Source: Atopobiaceae bacterium
GTDB lineage: Bacteria > Actinomycetota > Coriobacteriia > Coriobacteriales > Atopobiaceae
DNA length: 64,000 bases
Assembly (NCBI GenBank): GCA_017545665.1
Contig: JAFWKQ010000039.1
Location: 50,504-114,503 of the forward strand
Direction: 5' to 3'
Shown: positions 32,370 to 40,067 of the stretch, one piece after another
How the letters are laid out: every line of letters begins with the position of its first letter
Position numbering within the stretch: position 1 is the first letter of the stretch
The notes under the pieces: model-generated
What the model was told of the DNA's origin: nothing
The model's database searches: none
The model's input: the letters and a program-made list of their open reading frames with translations, nothing else
Translations under genes and position numbers: made by a program

Positions 32370-34754
32370 CTAATCGATGCGCAGCCTACCACACATACGC
32401 GTGTTTGCGCTCGTTCGCGCCACGATGTCGCACGGACCGTCGCCCAGGCGAATCACAGCCAAGCCGCGCCCGTAGCGCAGGGGGAACGTTCCCTCCAAAT
32501 AGGAGCGCTCGCTCTTTTGCGCCGCGCTCCCAAAGGCAAGGAGCTTTGCGCCCGCGACCTCCACCGTCACCTCGTCGTTTGCCGTGCCTTCCACCGTACC
32601 GTCCGAATCAACCACGCTCACCTGCACAAAGGCTATGTTGTTGTAGCGACGCTCCAGGTCCAGGTGCAACGACAGCTTTCCACGCGCGCTCTCGAGCACC
32701 GTACGGCTCAGCTCCAAACCAGAAGACGAGCACGAGATGCCCACCAGCTCTCCGGGCTCGTAGCGAACGCGAAAGTCCGCATGGCAGTCCTTGGTTCGCT
32801 TGGTGCCCACGTGGCGCCCGTTAAGGTAGAGCTTGGCTATGGGAGCTTGCGTATACAGCTCCACTACGGTTGCCGCGCCATCGCAGCCCTGCCAGCTCCA
32901 GCAGGGTATGGAATTGGTGCCGCGCCAGGGCGCCTTGCAGGGGTTTGGCAGATCGGCCGGTCGCACGTACAGCAGGGGATTCGTGGGGTTGCACCACAGC
33001 GCCTTTGCCATCGCCGCTTCGCCGTTGGGGTTGCCCACTAGATCGAGTGCGCCCGTGTCGGCGCAGAGCCACGGATAGGGCTTGGCAACGGGCGTCGGGT
33101 CGTCCGACCAAGCGGCAAGGCTGCATTCTCCCAAGTAGTCCCAAGCGGTCCACATGAAGTCGCCCACGATGCGTGGATCCGATTCCACAAGGCGCCAGTT
33201 TCTGGCGAGGTCGTAGGGCATGGTCTCGCTGCCAAAAACGGGACGCTCTGGGTTCTTGCGAAGATCAGGCACATAGCGGCGGGTGGCGTAGTTGTAGCCG
33301 GCCATGTCCAGCTCGTCCAAGTAGGGCGCTACGGCCCGACCCACCGGCCAGCTGCCAGCAATGAGCTCCATGACGTCGCCCATCTTGGAAACGTAGGTGT
33401 TGTAGGCAAGGCTGGCATCCTTGGCAGCGGGCGCCGGCTCGGTCGTTTGGGTACAAAGGGGACTGTCCCCTTTGGCCCCATCGGGCGAAGCGGTACAAAG
33501 GGGACTGTCCCCTTTGGCCCCATCTCCGTTGAAGGAGTCGATGCCCAGCCCCGCCGCAAACAAAATCGTGGGATTGACGCCAGCGGTAACCGGGCGCGTG
33601 CTATCGAGGCGTCGCACGGTATTTGCCAGCAGGCGCGCCGTAAGAACGCCGCGGTCCTCCACTGGCTCGGCGTTCTCGTTGCCGATGGAGTACATAACGA
33701 CGCAGGGGTGGTTGAAGTCCTTGTCGACCATAGCCGCGAGGTCCGGGGCGTGATTCTCTTCGAAGTCGGATGCATAGTCGTAGGGATTCTTGTGCCGATA
33801 CCACACGTCGGCATATTCGTCCATCACGTACATACCCAGCTGGTCGCAAGCGTCCAGCATGCTTTGCGAAAGCGGGTTATGCGCGCTACGTATGGCGTTG
33901 AAACCCCACTCCTTAAGAATGGCCACCTTGCGCCGGCTTGCCTCGGGAAGGTCTGTTGCGCCAAGGATCCCGTTGTCGTGATGCACGCAGCCGCCGCGCA
34001 GCTTTACCTGCTCGCCGTTAACGAGAAAGCCATTCTTGCCCCATGCGAGCGTGCGAATCCCAAACGGAACGCGAGCCTCGTCCAACAGTGCGCCGTCGTC
34101 GTTGCGCAAAACAACATGGGCGGTATAGAGGAACGGGGTTTCCGCCGTCCACAGGCGCGCGTCTGGAATGCCCAGCCGCACATCGTCGCCCGCACAGCCG
34201 GTAAATGCCACGCCGTCGCGCTCGATTCGCACGTACACGTTACCACGACCAACCACGCTTGTTTGCACGCGAATCTGGGCCGGGTTTATGTGCTCGGTAA
34301 CCACGCGCACGCCACCGCGCACAATGCGGTCTTGGTCCTGCACCACCATGCGCACCGGTCGATACAGACCGCTGCCCGCATACCAGCGCGAGTTCGGTTG
34401 GTTGGCGTTGTTTGCCACGACCCGTATTTTGGCTTCGGCTCCCGGTACGAGATACTTGGTTATATTGACCGAAAAACCCGTGTAGCCATAGGCGTGACTC
34501 GCAACCTTTATGCCGTTTACCAGCACGTCCGTATGGCCCATAACGCCTTCGAACTCTAGGAACACAACCTTGTTGGCCCAATCCCTGGGAACTGCAAGCA
34601 CATGTTCGTACGCGTATATGCCGCCATGAAAGTAAGCGCCGGCGTTGCCCGTGGGGGCGTCGGGGGAGCGGCGCTCGGCAAGCATGGCATCGTGCGGCAC
34701 GCGCACGTGTTGGGAGCCGAGCGTCCATTCGGCTAAGTCTATGGTTTGGGTCAT
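32370..34754 (-). CDS. Glycoside hydrolase family 2 protein (beta-galactosidase-like)
   Basis: 794 aa. A GH2 enzyme: N-terminal jelly-roll domain (VFLEFEGVMGHTDVLVNG, SRWYAGSGLYRPV), an immunoglobulin-like domain, then the TIM barrel with the acid/base Glu in YSIGNENAEP and the nucleophile Glu in PVFGSETMPYD. C-terminal DUF4982-like and further beta domains follow. No signal peptide, so it cleaves imported or partly degraded beta-glycosides (galactoside or glucuronide type) in the cytosol. Residues about 411-436 are encoded by two family B repeats (GAKGDSPLCT twice) that keep the frame; see finding. The ATG at 34754 follows AAAGG. Confidence 0.9.
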   Translation of the reverse strand: MTQTIDLAEWTLGSQHVRVPHDAMLAERRSPDAPTGNAGAYFHGGIYAYEHVLAVPRDWANKVVFLEFEGVMGHTDVLVNGIKVASHAYGYTGFSVNITKYLVPGAEAKIRVVANNANQPNSRWYAGSGLYRPVRMVVQDQDRIVRGGVRVVTEHINPAQIRVQTSVVGRGNVYVRIERDGVAFTGCAGDDVRLGIPDARLWTAETPFLYTAHVVLRNDDGALLDEARVPFGIRTLAWGKNGFLVNGEQVKLRGGCVHHDNGILGATDLPEASRRKVAILKEWGFNAIRSAHNPLSQSMLDACDQLGMYVMDEYADVWYRHKNPYDYASDFEENHAPDLAAMVDKDFNHPCVVMYSIGNENAEPVEDRGVLTARLLANTVRRLDSTRPVTAGVNPTILFAAGLGIDSFNGDGAKGDSPLCTASPDGAKGDSPLCTQTTEPAPAAKDASLAYNTYVSKMGDVMELIAGSWPVGRAVAPYLDELDMAGYNYATRRYVPDLRKNPERPVFGSETMPYDLARNWRLVESDPRIVGDFMWTAWDYLGECSLAAWSDDPTPVAKPYPWLCADTGALDLVGNPNGEAAMAKALWCNPTNPLLYVRPADLPNPCKAPWRGTNSIPCWSWQGCDGAATVVELYTQAPIAKLYLNGRHVGTKRTKDCHADFRVRYEPGELVGISCSSSGLELSRTVLESARGKLSLHLDLERRYNNIAFVQVSVVDSDGTVEGTANDEVTVEVAGAKLLAFGSAAQKSERSYLEGTFPLRYGRGLAVIRLGDGPCDIVARTSANTRMCGRLRID
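33449..33523. repeat. Family B repeats inside the GH2 gene
   Basis: Two GGTACAAAGGGGACTGTCCC/CTTTGGCCCC units, 42-43 bases apart, inserted in frame. On the coding strand they read GAKGDSPLCT, twice, in a surface-like linker between the two catalytic Glu residues. Confidence 0.9.
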
Positions 34755-34904
34755 ATTTGTACCTTTCGTACCTTGCATGCGCATCACAGTATACGGCCGA
34801 AACGACGGTTTGACCATTTTCCTACGATTTGCGAAGCGCGGGCGCGGGCGCGGGGCCGAGCACAGGGATAGGCGCGAACGCGGGCGCGGGGCTGCTGGGA
34901 TTCG

Positions 34905-35263
34905 CCACGGGGTCCACTTTTCGGCCCGCGGTCCTTTCCACCGGGCGCACTACTCGGCGCCGGGTCTGATGCCGGGCACACTTTTCGGCCCGCAACTCTC
35001 CTAACCGGGTACACAAATCGGCCGTTTGTGTACCCGGTGGGGACGTTCGCGGGCGCAAAAGTGCGCCCGGCACCCTCGGCCCCCGGCAAAAGTGTACCCA
35101 GTCGGACGTCCGCGGGCGCAAAAGTGCGCCCGACCCCATCCCGCAAGACCAAGCCCACAAACCGGCTCGCCGGCATCCCCGCCGGGCGCATCTTCAGCAG
35201 TGTCCTCGCGTGCGTCGGCCAATCGGGGCAACGAGAGCGCACCGTCGCAACATGCGATGACGT
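34905..35263. repeat. Family E GC-rich module, copy 2
   Basis: It repeats the layout at 17620-17905: GGTCCACTTTTCGGCCCGC, the hairpin CCGGGTACACAAA/TTTGTGTACCCGG, two GACGTYCGCGGGCGCAAAAG/TGCGCCCG palindromes, then CATCCCGCAAGA and direct junction with a family D element. It has an extra pair of CACTTTTCGGCCCGC units on the left. No gene is supported in 34755-35571. Confidence 0.75.
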
Positions 35264-35264
35264 T

Positions 35265-35422
35265 TAGTGTGGTTTTGGGGAAATACGAGTTCGCGCCAAC
35301 TGGGGTTTTGCGATGCCGTCTTCCCCAAAACCACACTGCCTAATTTATGCAGTGTGGTTTTGGGGAAGGCAAGACTACAACCAACTGGGATAATACCGTT
35401 CTTTATACCCAAAAACGCACTA
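35265..35422. repeat. Family D element, copy 3
   Basis: Begins TTAGTGTGGTTTTGGGGAAA and ends CCCAAAAACGCACTA. The centre CCAAAACCACACTGCCTAAT/TATGCAGTGTGGTTTTGGGG is a palindrome; CCAACTGGG and its complement CCAGTTGG lie in opposite halves. It abuts family E module 2. Confidence 0.85.
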
Positions 35423-35571
35423 TTGTACGCGGTGCTTGACGTCGGTACCGAGCAAATGGAGCTTCGGTCATGCCCAGCCCCCCCACTTCGTCCAATTAAA
35501 GGCTGCCATTTGAGGCAACCACAGCTAAAACAATATGGGACGCCCAAGCAGCGCATCGCCACGCCCCCCGA

Positions 35572-36699
35572 TTATCGATGCAGGCGGGAACGCCACCTTC
35601 GCAGACGCGCGTTGAGCGAAAGCCCACTACGCGTACGCAAACCCATAAGCGGCACGGCCGCCAACACGGGCAGAATGTATTCCACCATGCGCCACACCAC
35701 GTAGCCCGCCGAAAGCGCACTGCCAAACATCGGTCCGAACAAAAAGGCAAAGCCTCCCTCGGCGCCAAACGTACCGCCAGGCAACGGTATGGCCGACGTG
35801 AGCAGCTCCAGGATAGCTCCGCAGGCAAGGCAGGTGAGCAGGCTTTGCCGTATGCCAAACGCACGCAGCACCACCCACGGCAAGGCGTACAAAAACCCCA
35901 GCTGAAGAAGGGAGACCAGCATGGTAAGGGCCATGAGCCGCCAGTTGCGCGCGCCCGCCTTAAATCCGTGCGAGAACTCATAGATTTGCTCGTTTACCAC
36001 ACCGCTCCAACGCTCGTAGCGCTCGTCGCTAATCCAGTGCCACCTATGTATGAGCCTGAGCCCCCACCTGCCCACGGCACCCACCTGTTTGGGCAACAGG
36101 CACACCAAGAGCAGGGCGGCCACCTCCACTACCTTTGCGCCAAACAGCAGGGCCCCAATAAGAAACACGTTTCCATACGTATCCAAGAAGTACCCCATGC
36201 GTGGAATGAGCATAAGCGCCGCAAATACGCCCTCCCCCGCCTCGTAGATAATAAAGCGCGTGTATTGCAGCGCCCCAGCCGCGCCCGCCGAGAGGCCCGA
36301 GCGCATGAGGCGCACAATCTGCGCAGGTGCGCCACCCGTTCCGTTGGGCGTAAGGTTCGAAAAAAAGATGCCAGTTGCCTCCACGCTCATGAGGTCGAAG
36401 ATTCCCAACGGAGACTTAGGGTCGCCCACCACGGCAATCGCGTAGGCCACCACGCCCAACACGTAATATGCTCCGTAGCACAAAAACGCCGCGATCACCC
36501 AGCCAACCTTCACGCCGGCCAACGCATTGAAAAAGGACCCCAGCTGACCCGAAATAACCAGGTACAGCGCGTAAGCCACGCCAACGCACAGCAGGAAGAG
36601 CACGCTCTTGCGCACCGACTTAACGCCGGTTTTATCGCCAGCCGCCTGAACCTTTGGCCGCGGCGCGGAGCTGCTCCTTGCGCTGCCCTTGTTTTGCAT
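35572..36699 (-). CDS. Lysylphosphatidylglycerol synthase transmembrane region protein (UPF0104)
   Basis: 375 aa with about eight membrane segments and no C-terminal synthase domain. Typical blocks of the LPG_synthase_TM/UPF0104 family: IFFSNLTPNGTGGAPAQI and IPLPGGTFGAEGGFAFLFG. Relatives include the flippase half of MprF and AglD-like proteins, so lipid flipping or glycolipid transfer is likely. The basic N-terminus is cytosolic. The ATG at 36699 lies 10 bases after the stop of the PAP2 gene with GAGGG; the two form an operon, pairing a flippase-like protein with a lipid phosphatase. Confidence 0.85.
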   Translation of the reverse strand: MQNKGSARSSSAPRPKVQAAGDKTGVKSVRKSVLFLLCVGVAYALYLVISGQLGSFFNALAGVKVGWVIAAFLCYGAYYVLGVVAYAIAVVGDPKSPLGIFDLMSVEATGIFFSNLTPNGTGGAPAQIVRLMRSGLSAGAAGALQYTRFIIYEAGEGVFAALMLIPRMGYFLDTYGNVFLIGALLFGAKVVEVAALLLVCLLPKQVGAVGRWGLRLIHRWHWISDERYERWSGVVNEQIYEFSHGFKAGARNWRLMALTMLVSLLQLGFLYALPWVVLRAFGIRQSLLTCLACGAILELLTSAIPLPGGTFGAEGGFAFLFGPMFGSALSAGYVVWRMVEYILPVLAAVPLMGLRTRSGLSLNARLRRWRSRLHR

Positions 36700-36709
36700 T
36701 CCCGGACCC

Positions 36710-37675
36710 TCACACATCCTTGTAGCGCACGCGCTCAACCGCGGTAAACGCCAGCGGGGCAACGTAGGCGGCACCAAACACCAAGACGAAACTCTTCACC
36801 AGCTCGCACCAACGATCGTCCACGAGCACCAAAGACAGCGGCCGCGTGCAAGCATACAACACCAGCACCACTGCCATGCCCACCGCAAAGCGCAGCGCCA
36901 TTCGCTTCCAGCCGTGCCCCTTGGGATTCACCTCAAAATTTATGTAGCGCTTCTCCAAAAACCATCCCAACACAGCCCCCACAAACACACCCGCTGCCTT
37001 AAAACAATCCACCTGCATCTTTACGGGATCCACCATAAGCGCTCCGGAGGCATCGTAATCCATGGGGTATGGCTTTAGATATACGTATGCCAAATATGCC
37101 ACCGCAAGCACGAGCGACACCACCAGCACGATTTTGTCGCGACCCTCGCCGGCATCGACCCAAGCCAAAAGACGACTCGCCACCGCTATGGACAATACGC
37201 CAACCACAATCCCCACCAGCACGTCCTGCGGCGTATGGACTCCCAGGAAGTTTCTAGAGAAGGCCACCAACAGCACAAACACCCAGCACACCACGGTGAG
37301 CACCGGAATGCTCTTGCGATACCACCAGCCAACCGCGCCCGGAAGCGTTACCGATACCACGGTGTGGCCACTGGGAAACGAATAGCCCGTGGCCTCGTCA
37401 AGTGCCCCGGCAGACGGATGCACGTCCGCGCTGCGCACCCAGGGCCTATATGCGCACACGATGTTCTTCACGAACTGGTTCACCAGCGTGCCGATTGCAA
37501 ACGTAAACAGCACGTAGCGTCCCGCGCGCTTGTCGAGGCACCAAAAGAGCAGTGCCGGAACCACAATAAGCGCCTTGCTTGCGGCCACCGCCGAAATGAC
37601 GACGAACAGCTGCTCAACAAAAGGATGCACGGACTCTCGAATGCCCTGCAGCCAAAGAAGATACGCTATGTCCAT
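36710..37675 (-). CDS. PAP2-family membrane lipid phosphatase
   Basis: 321 aa with six or more membrane segments. The three phosphatase motifs are intact: KNIVCAYRP, FPSGHT and SRNFLGVHTPQD, the last with the catalytic His and Asp. The core (about 1-190) is followed by an extra C-terminal membrane domain of four segments, so the protein is longer than the usual 200-240 aa. It likely dephosphorylates undecaprenyl pyrophosphate, phosphatidate or a related lipid. The ATG at 37675 follows AAAGGAG. A TATAAT on the minus strand (complement of 37762-37767) could be its -10 box. Confidence 0.88.
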   Translation of the reverse strand: MDIAYLLWLQGIRESVHPFVEQLFVVISAVAASKALIVVPALLFWCLDKRAGRYVLFTFAIGTLVNQFVKNIVCAYRPWVRSADVHPSAGALDEATGYSFPSGHTVVSVTLPGAVGWWYRKSIPVLTVVCWVFVLLVAFSRNFLGVHTPQDVLVGIVVGVLSIAVASRLLAWVDAGEGRDKIVLVVSLVLAVAYLAYVYLKPYPMDYDASGALMVDPVKMQVDCFKAAGVFVGAVLGWFLEKRYINFEVNPKGHGWKRMALRFAVGMAVVLVLYACTRPLSLVLVDDRWCELVKSFVLVFGAAYVAPLAFTAVERVRYKDV

Positions 37676-37799
37676 GCATGACTCCTTTGCTCTCGGTTCG
37701 TTCTCCGCCGAAGGCATCTCCTTACGGTGATTTCGCCCCGTTACGCTTCGATTCCTTGTGTATTATAGGAGAGAATCCCACAAAAACGAAAGGGGCACC

Positions 37800-39002
37800 A
37801 TGGAGCGGTTGCTTGCGCGCTACACCAACAGCTATCTTAGCTACGTAATCCTGTTCCTGTTTTACGACATCGCGTTTGCCCTGTTTTCGTCCATGATATC
37901 GGTATACCTCATTGGCAAGGGATATTCGGCAAGCGAGGTGTCGCTGTGTATCTCCATCGCCTCGCTGGCAGCCATGGTAACCCAGCCCATCATTGGCGGC
38001 CTTACCGAGAGGTTTGGCATGCGCCTGGTAAACATGGTGATGTTTGGCCTCACCTGCGCGTCGGCCGCGCTGTTTGTGGCCTCGCCCGGATTTTGGATTA
38101 CCGTGGGCGCCTACTCGCTCATGTATCTGCTCATGAACGGCGTAAATCCCGTGGTAGAGCGCATGGCCACGTCGAGTCCATACAACTACGGCGCCATTCG
38201 CACCTGGGGCACCATTGGCTTTGCGCTTGGCACGCAGCTCACCGGTATTATCTACGACGGCATAAGCCCCGAGGCTCCCTATATTTTTGTAATTATTACC
38301 ATGATCATGGCCATCGTTGGCTTTTGGGGCACGCAGCCCCGTTTGGCCGAAACCGAGGCAGCCAAGATCGAGGACACAAGCGAGGGCAAGGACGCCAGCG
38401 AGGGCGTGTCCATAAAGGACCTCCTTACCAACAGGAAGTTTTTGTACTACCTGGTGCTGCAGATCCTGTTTTGCGCGGTAACGGGCGCCGCGTATTCGTT
38501 TACCCCCGCCGCGCTTACCGACTACTTGGGCATGGAAGCCTCCGTTGCGTCCACGGTGCTGGCGGTAGCCGCCCTGCTGGAGATTCCCCTGCTGCTGCTC
38601 TCGTCCAAGTTCATGGACAAGGTCGCAAACAAGACCCTGCTACTCATCGCCTTTGGCCTGGCTGTGGTGCAGGTGCTTCCCTTTGCGCTGGGACTTTCGT
38701 TTCCCGTGGTTATCGCGCTTACGTTTTTGTGCAAGCATCCGCCCGTGATCTTGAACATCATGACCAACATGAAGGTCGTAAACACCATCGTGGACCCACG
38801 CCAGCAGATTACGGGACTGGCAATCGTAAAGGCTTGTCAGAACTTTGGCACCATTATCTCCAATAACGTTGGCGGGCGCATCGTGGATGCCAGTGGGTAT
38901 CCCGCCATGTTTTTGTTCCTGCTGGTCCTAACCGCTGTGGGACTTTTGGGCGTACTGTTCTTCCGCGTGCCCTCGGGCAACGACAAGAAGCTCTTTAGCT
39001 AG
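37800..39002 (+). CDS. MFS transporter (LacY/PPP-like)
   Basis: 400 aa, twelve membrane segments. The N-terminal LARYTNSYLSYVILFLFYDI, the loop QPIIGGLTERFGMR (an A-like motif) and RTWGTIGFALG are typical of the MFS_1-like group with nucleoside or oligosaccharide:H+ symporters. The central loop at about residues 195-220 carries a short acidic GKDASEGV insert. The ATG at 37800 follows GAAAGGGG. It precedes the HUMPS-family gene by 24 bases, so the transported compound is probably the source of that enzyme's substrate. Confidence 0.85.
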   Translation: MERLLARYTNSYLSYVILFLFYDIAFALFSSMISVYLIGKGYSASEVSLCISIASLAAMVTQPIIGGLTERFGMRLVNMVMFGLTCASAALFVASPGFWITVGAYSLMYLLMNGVNPVVERMATSSPYNYGAIRTWGTIGFALGTQLTGIIYDGISPEAPYIFVIITMIMAIVGFWGTQPRLAETEAAKIEDTSEGKDASEGVSIKDLLTNRKFLYYLVLQILFCAVTGAAYSFTPAALTDYLGMEASVASTVLAVAALLEIPLLLLSSKFMDKVANKTLLLIAFGLAVVQVLPFALGLSFPVVIALTFLCKHPPVILNIMTNMKVVNTIVDPRQQITGLAIVKACQNFGTIISNNVGGRIVDASGYPAMFLFLLVLTAVGLLGVLFFRVPSGNDKKLFS

Positions 39003-39026
39003 AGCGCAGCGAGAGGAGACAAAACC

Positions 39027-39731
39027 ATGGCAGCGCAACTGCAACTGGTATTCGACCACGGCAAGCGTCACGAACTGCTGCAATCGGCAGACGAGATGGC
39101 CGACTACGTGGACATTATTGAGATCGGCTATCCTGAGCTGGTGACCTTTGGCCTCGACGTCGTTAAGGAGATTCACACCGCGCATCCCAACCTCAAGCTG
39201 TGCGTGGATGCCAAGGTGTTCCACGGCGGCTCGGGCGTTACGCGCCGTTGCTTTGAGGCAGGCGCGAGCGTCGTGACGGTGCTGGGCACTGCCCCCAACC
39301 CCGTGATTCAGCAGATGGTGCGACACGCGCACGAATACGGCGGCAAGATCATGTGTGACGTGGATGGCATCAAGCGCGTGGGCAGGCGCGTGGCCGAGGT
39401 GGACGCGCTGGGCGTAGACTACGTGAGCATAGCCTCGGGCTTCCTGATGGAGCACGAGTACGACCTCAACAAGCGCGACCATGGGTCGATATTCCAGGTG
39501 AGACCGCTCGAGCTTGCCGGCGCCGTTAAGCGAAACCTCCTGCATGCGAGCCTGGCCATTGGCACGGGCATTAACGAGCAGAACATCGACCTCGTGATGA
39601 AGCTCGGCCCCGCCATCGTTATGGTGGGGCGTGGCATCTACTACGACGCGAACTCGCCCAACGAGTACCACACCGCGTCGCTGGAAACGCGGATTGCGCG
39701 AATCGAGGCGCTGCGGAGGAAGATGGGCTAG
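39027..39731 (+). CDS. HUMPS-family (3-hexulose-6-phosphate synthase-like) protein, variant active site
   Basis: 234 aa, an OMP-decarboxylase-superfamily barrel. YVDIIEIGYPELVTFGLDVV, FEAGASVVTVLG, and the final GPAIVMVGRGIYY phosphate-binding block are as in HPS (HxlA) and 3-keto-L-gulonate-6-phosphate decarboxylase (UlaD). The metal motif DxKxxD is here VDAKVFHGG: the second Asp is His. The HTG-like segment is ASG. So the reaction may differ from both known ones. It is co-transcribed with the MFS carrier, with AGAGGAG before its ATG. Confidence 0.75.
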   Translation: MAAQLQLVFDHGKRHELLQSADEMADYVDIIEIGYPELVTFGLDVVKEIHTAHPNLKLCVDAKVFHGGSGVTRRCFEAGASVVTVLGTAPNPVIQQMVRHAHEYGGKIMCDVDGIKRVGRRVAEVDALGVDYVSIASGFLMEHEYDLNKRDHGSIFQVRPLELAGAVKRNLLHASLAIGTGINEQNIDLVMKLGPAIVMVGRGIYYDANSPNEYHTASLETRIARIEALRRKMG

Positions 39732-39747
39732 GGCGCGGGGGACGGCT

Positions 39748-40006
39748 AAAGTCTGTAGCGCCCTTGGCAAAGTCTGTAGCGCCCTTGGCAAAGTCTGTAG
39801 CCCTTGTCGCAAAGTCTGTAACTACTCGGAAAAAGTCTGTAGGTATTTGACGTTCGTTAAAAAGTCACGAGCCTCTGAGCTGGTGTTTTGTCAAAACGAA
39901 GGTCTCAGCGCTACAGACTTTAAGCGCGAGGCTACAGACTTTAACCGAGGGATTACAGACTTTGCCAAGGGCGCTACAGACTTTAGCCGAGGGATTACAG
40001 ACTTTG
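39748..40006. repeat. Family C head-to-head array, copy 2
   Basis: Five forward AAAGTCTGTAG units (GGCAAAGTCTGTAGCGCCCTT type, 21-base spacing in the first three) and five reverse CTACAGACTTT units flank a central core at about 39833-39922. Read on the minus strand the core shares GACAAAAC, CAGCTCA and AATACCTACAGACTTT with copy 1 and has the same 90-base length. It fills the 335-base gap between the HUMPS gene and the mfd stop. Confidence 0.85.
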
Positions 40007-40067
40007 CCCAGCACGCAACCTCAGGGCCATCGCTCTAAGCCTGCACAAGACGCGTTCTGCGCCTATC

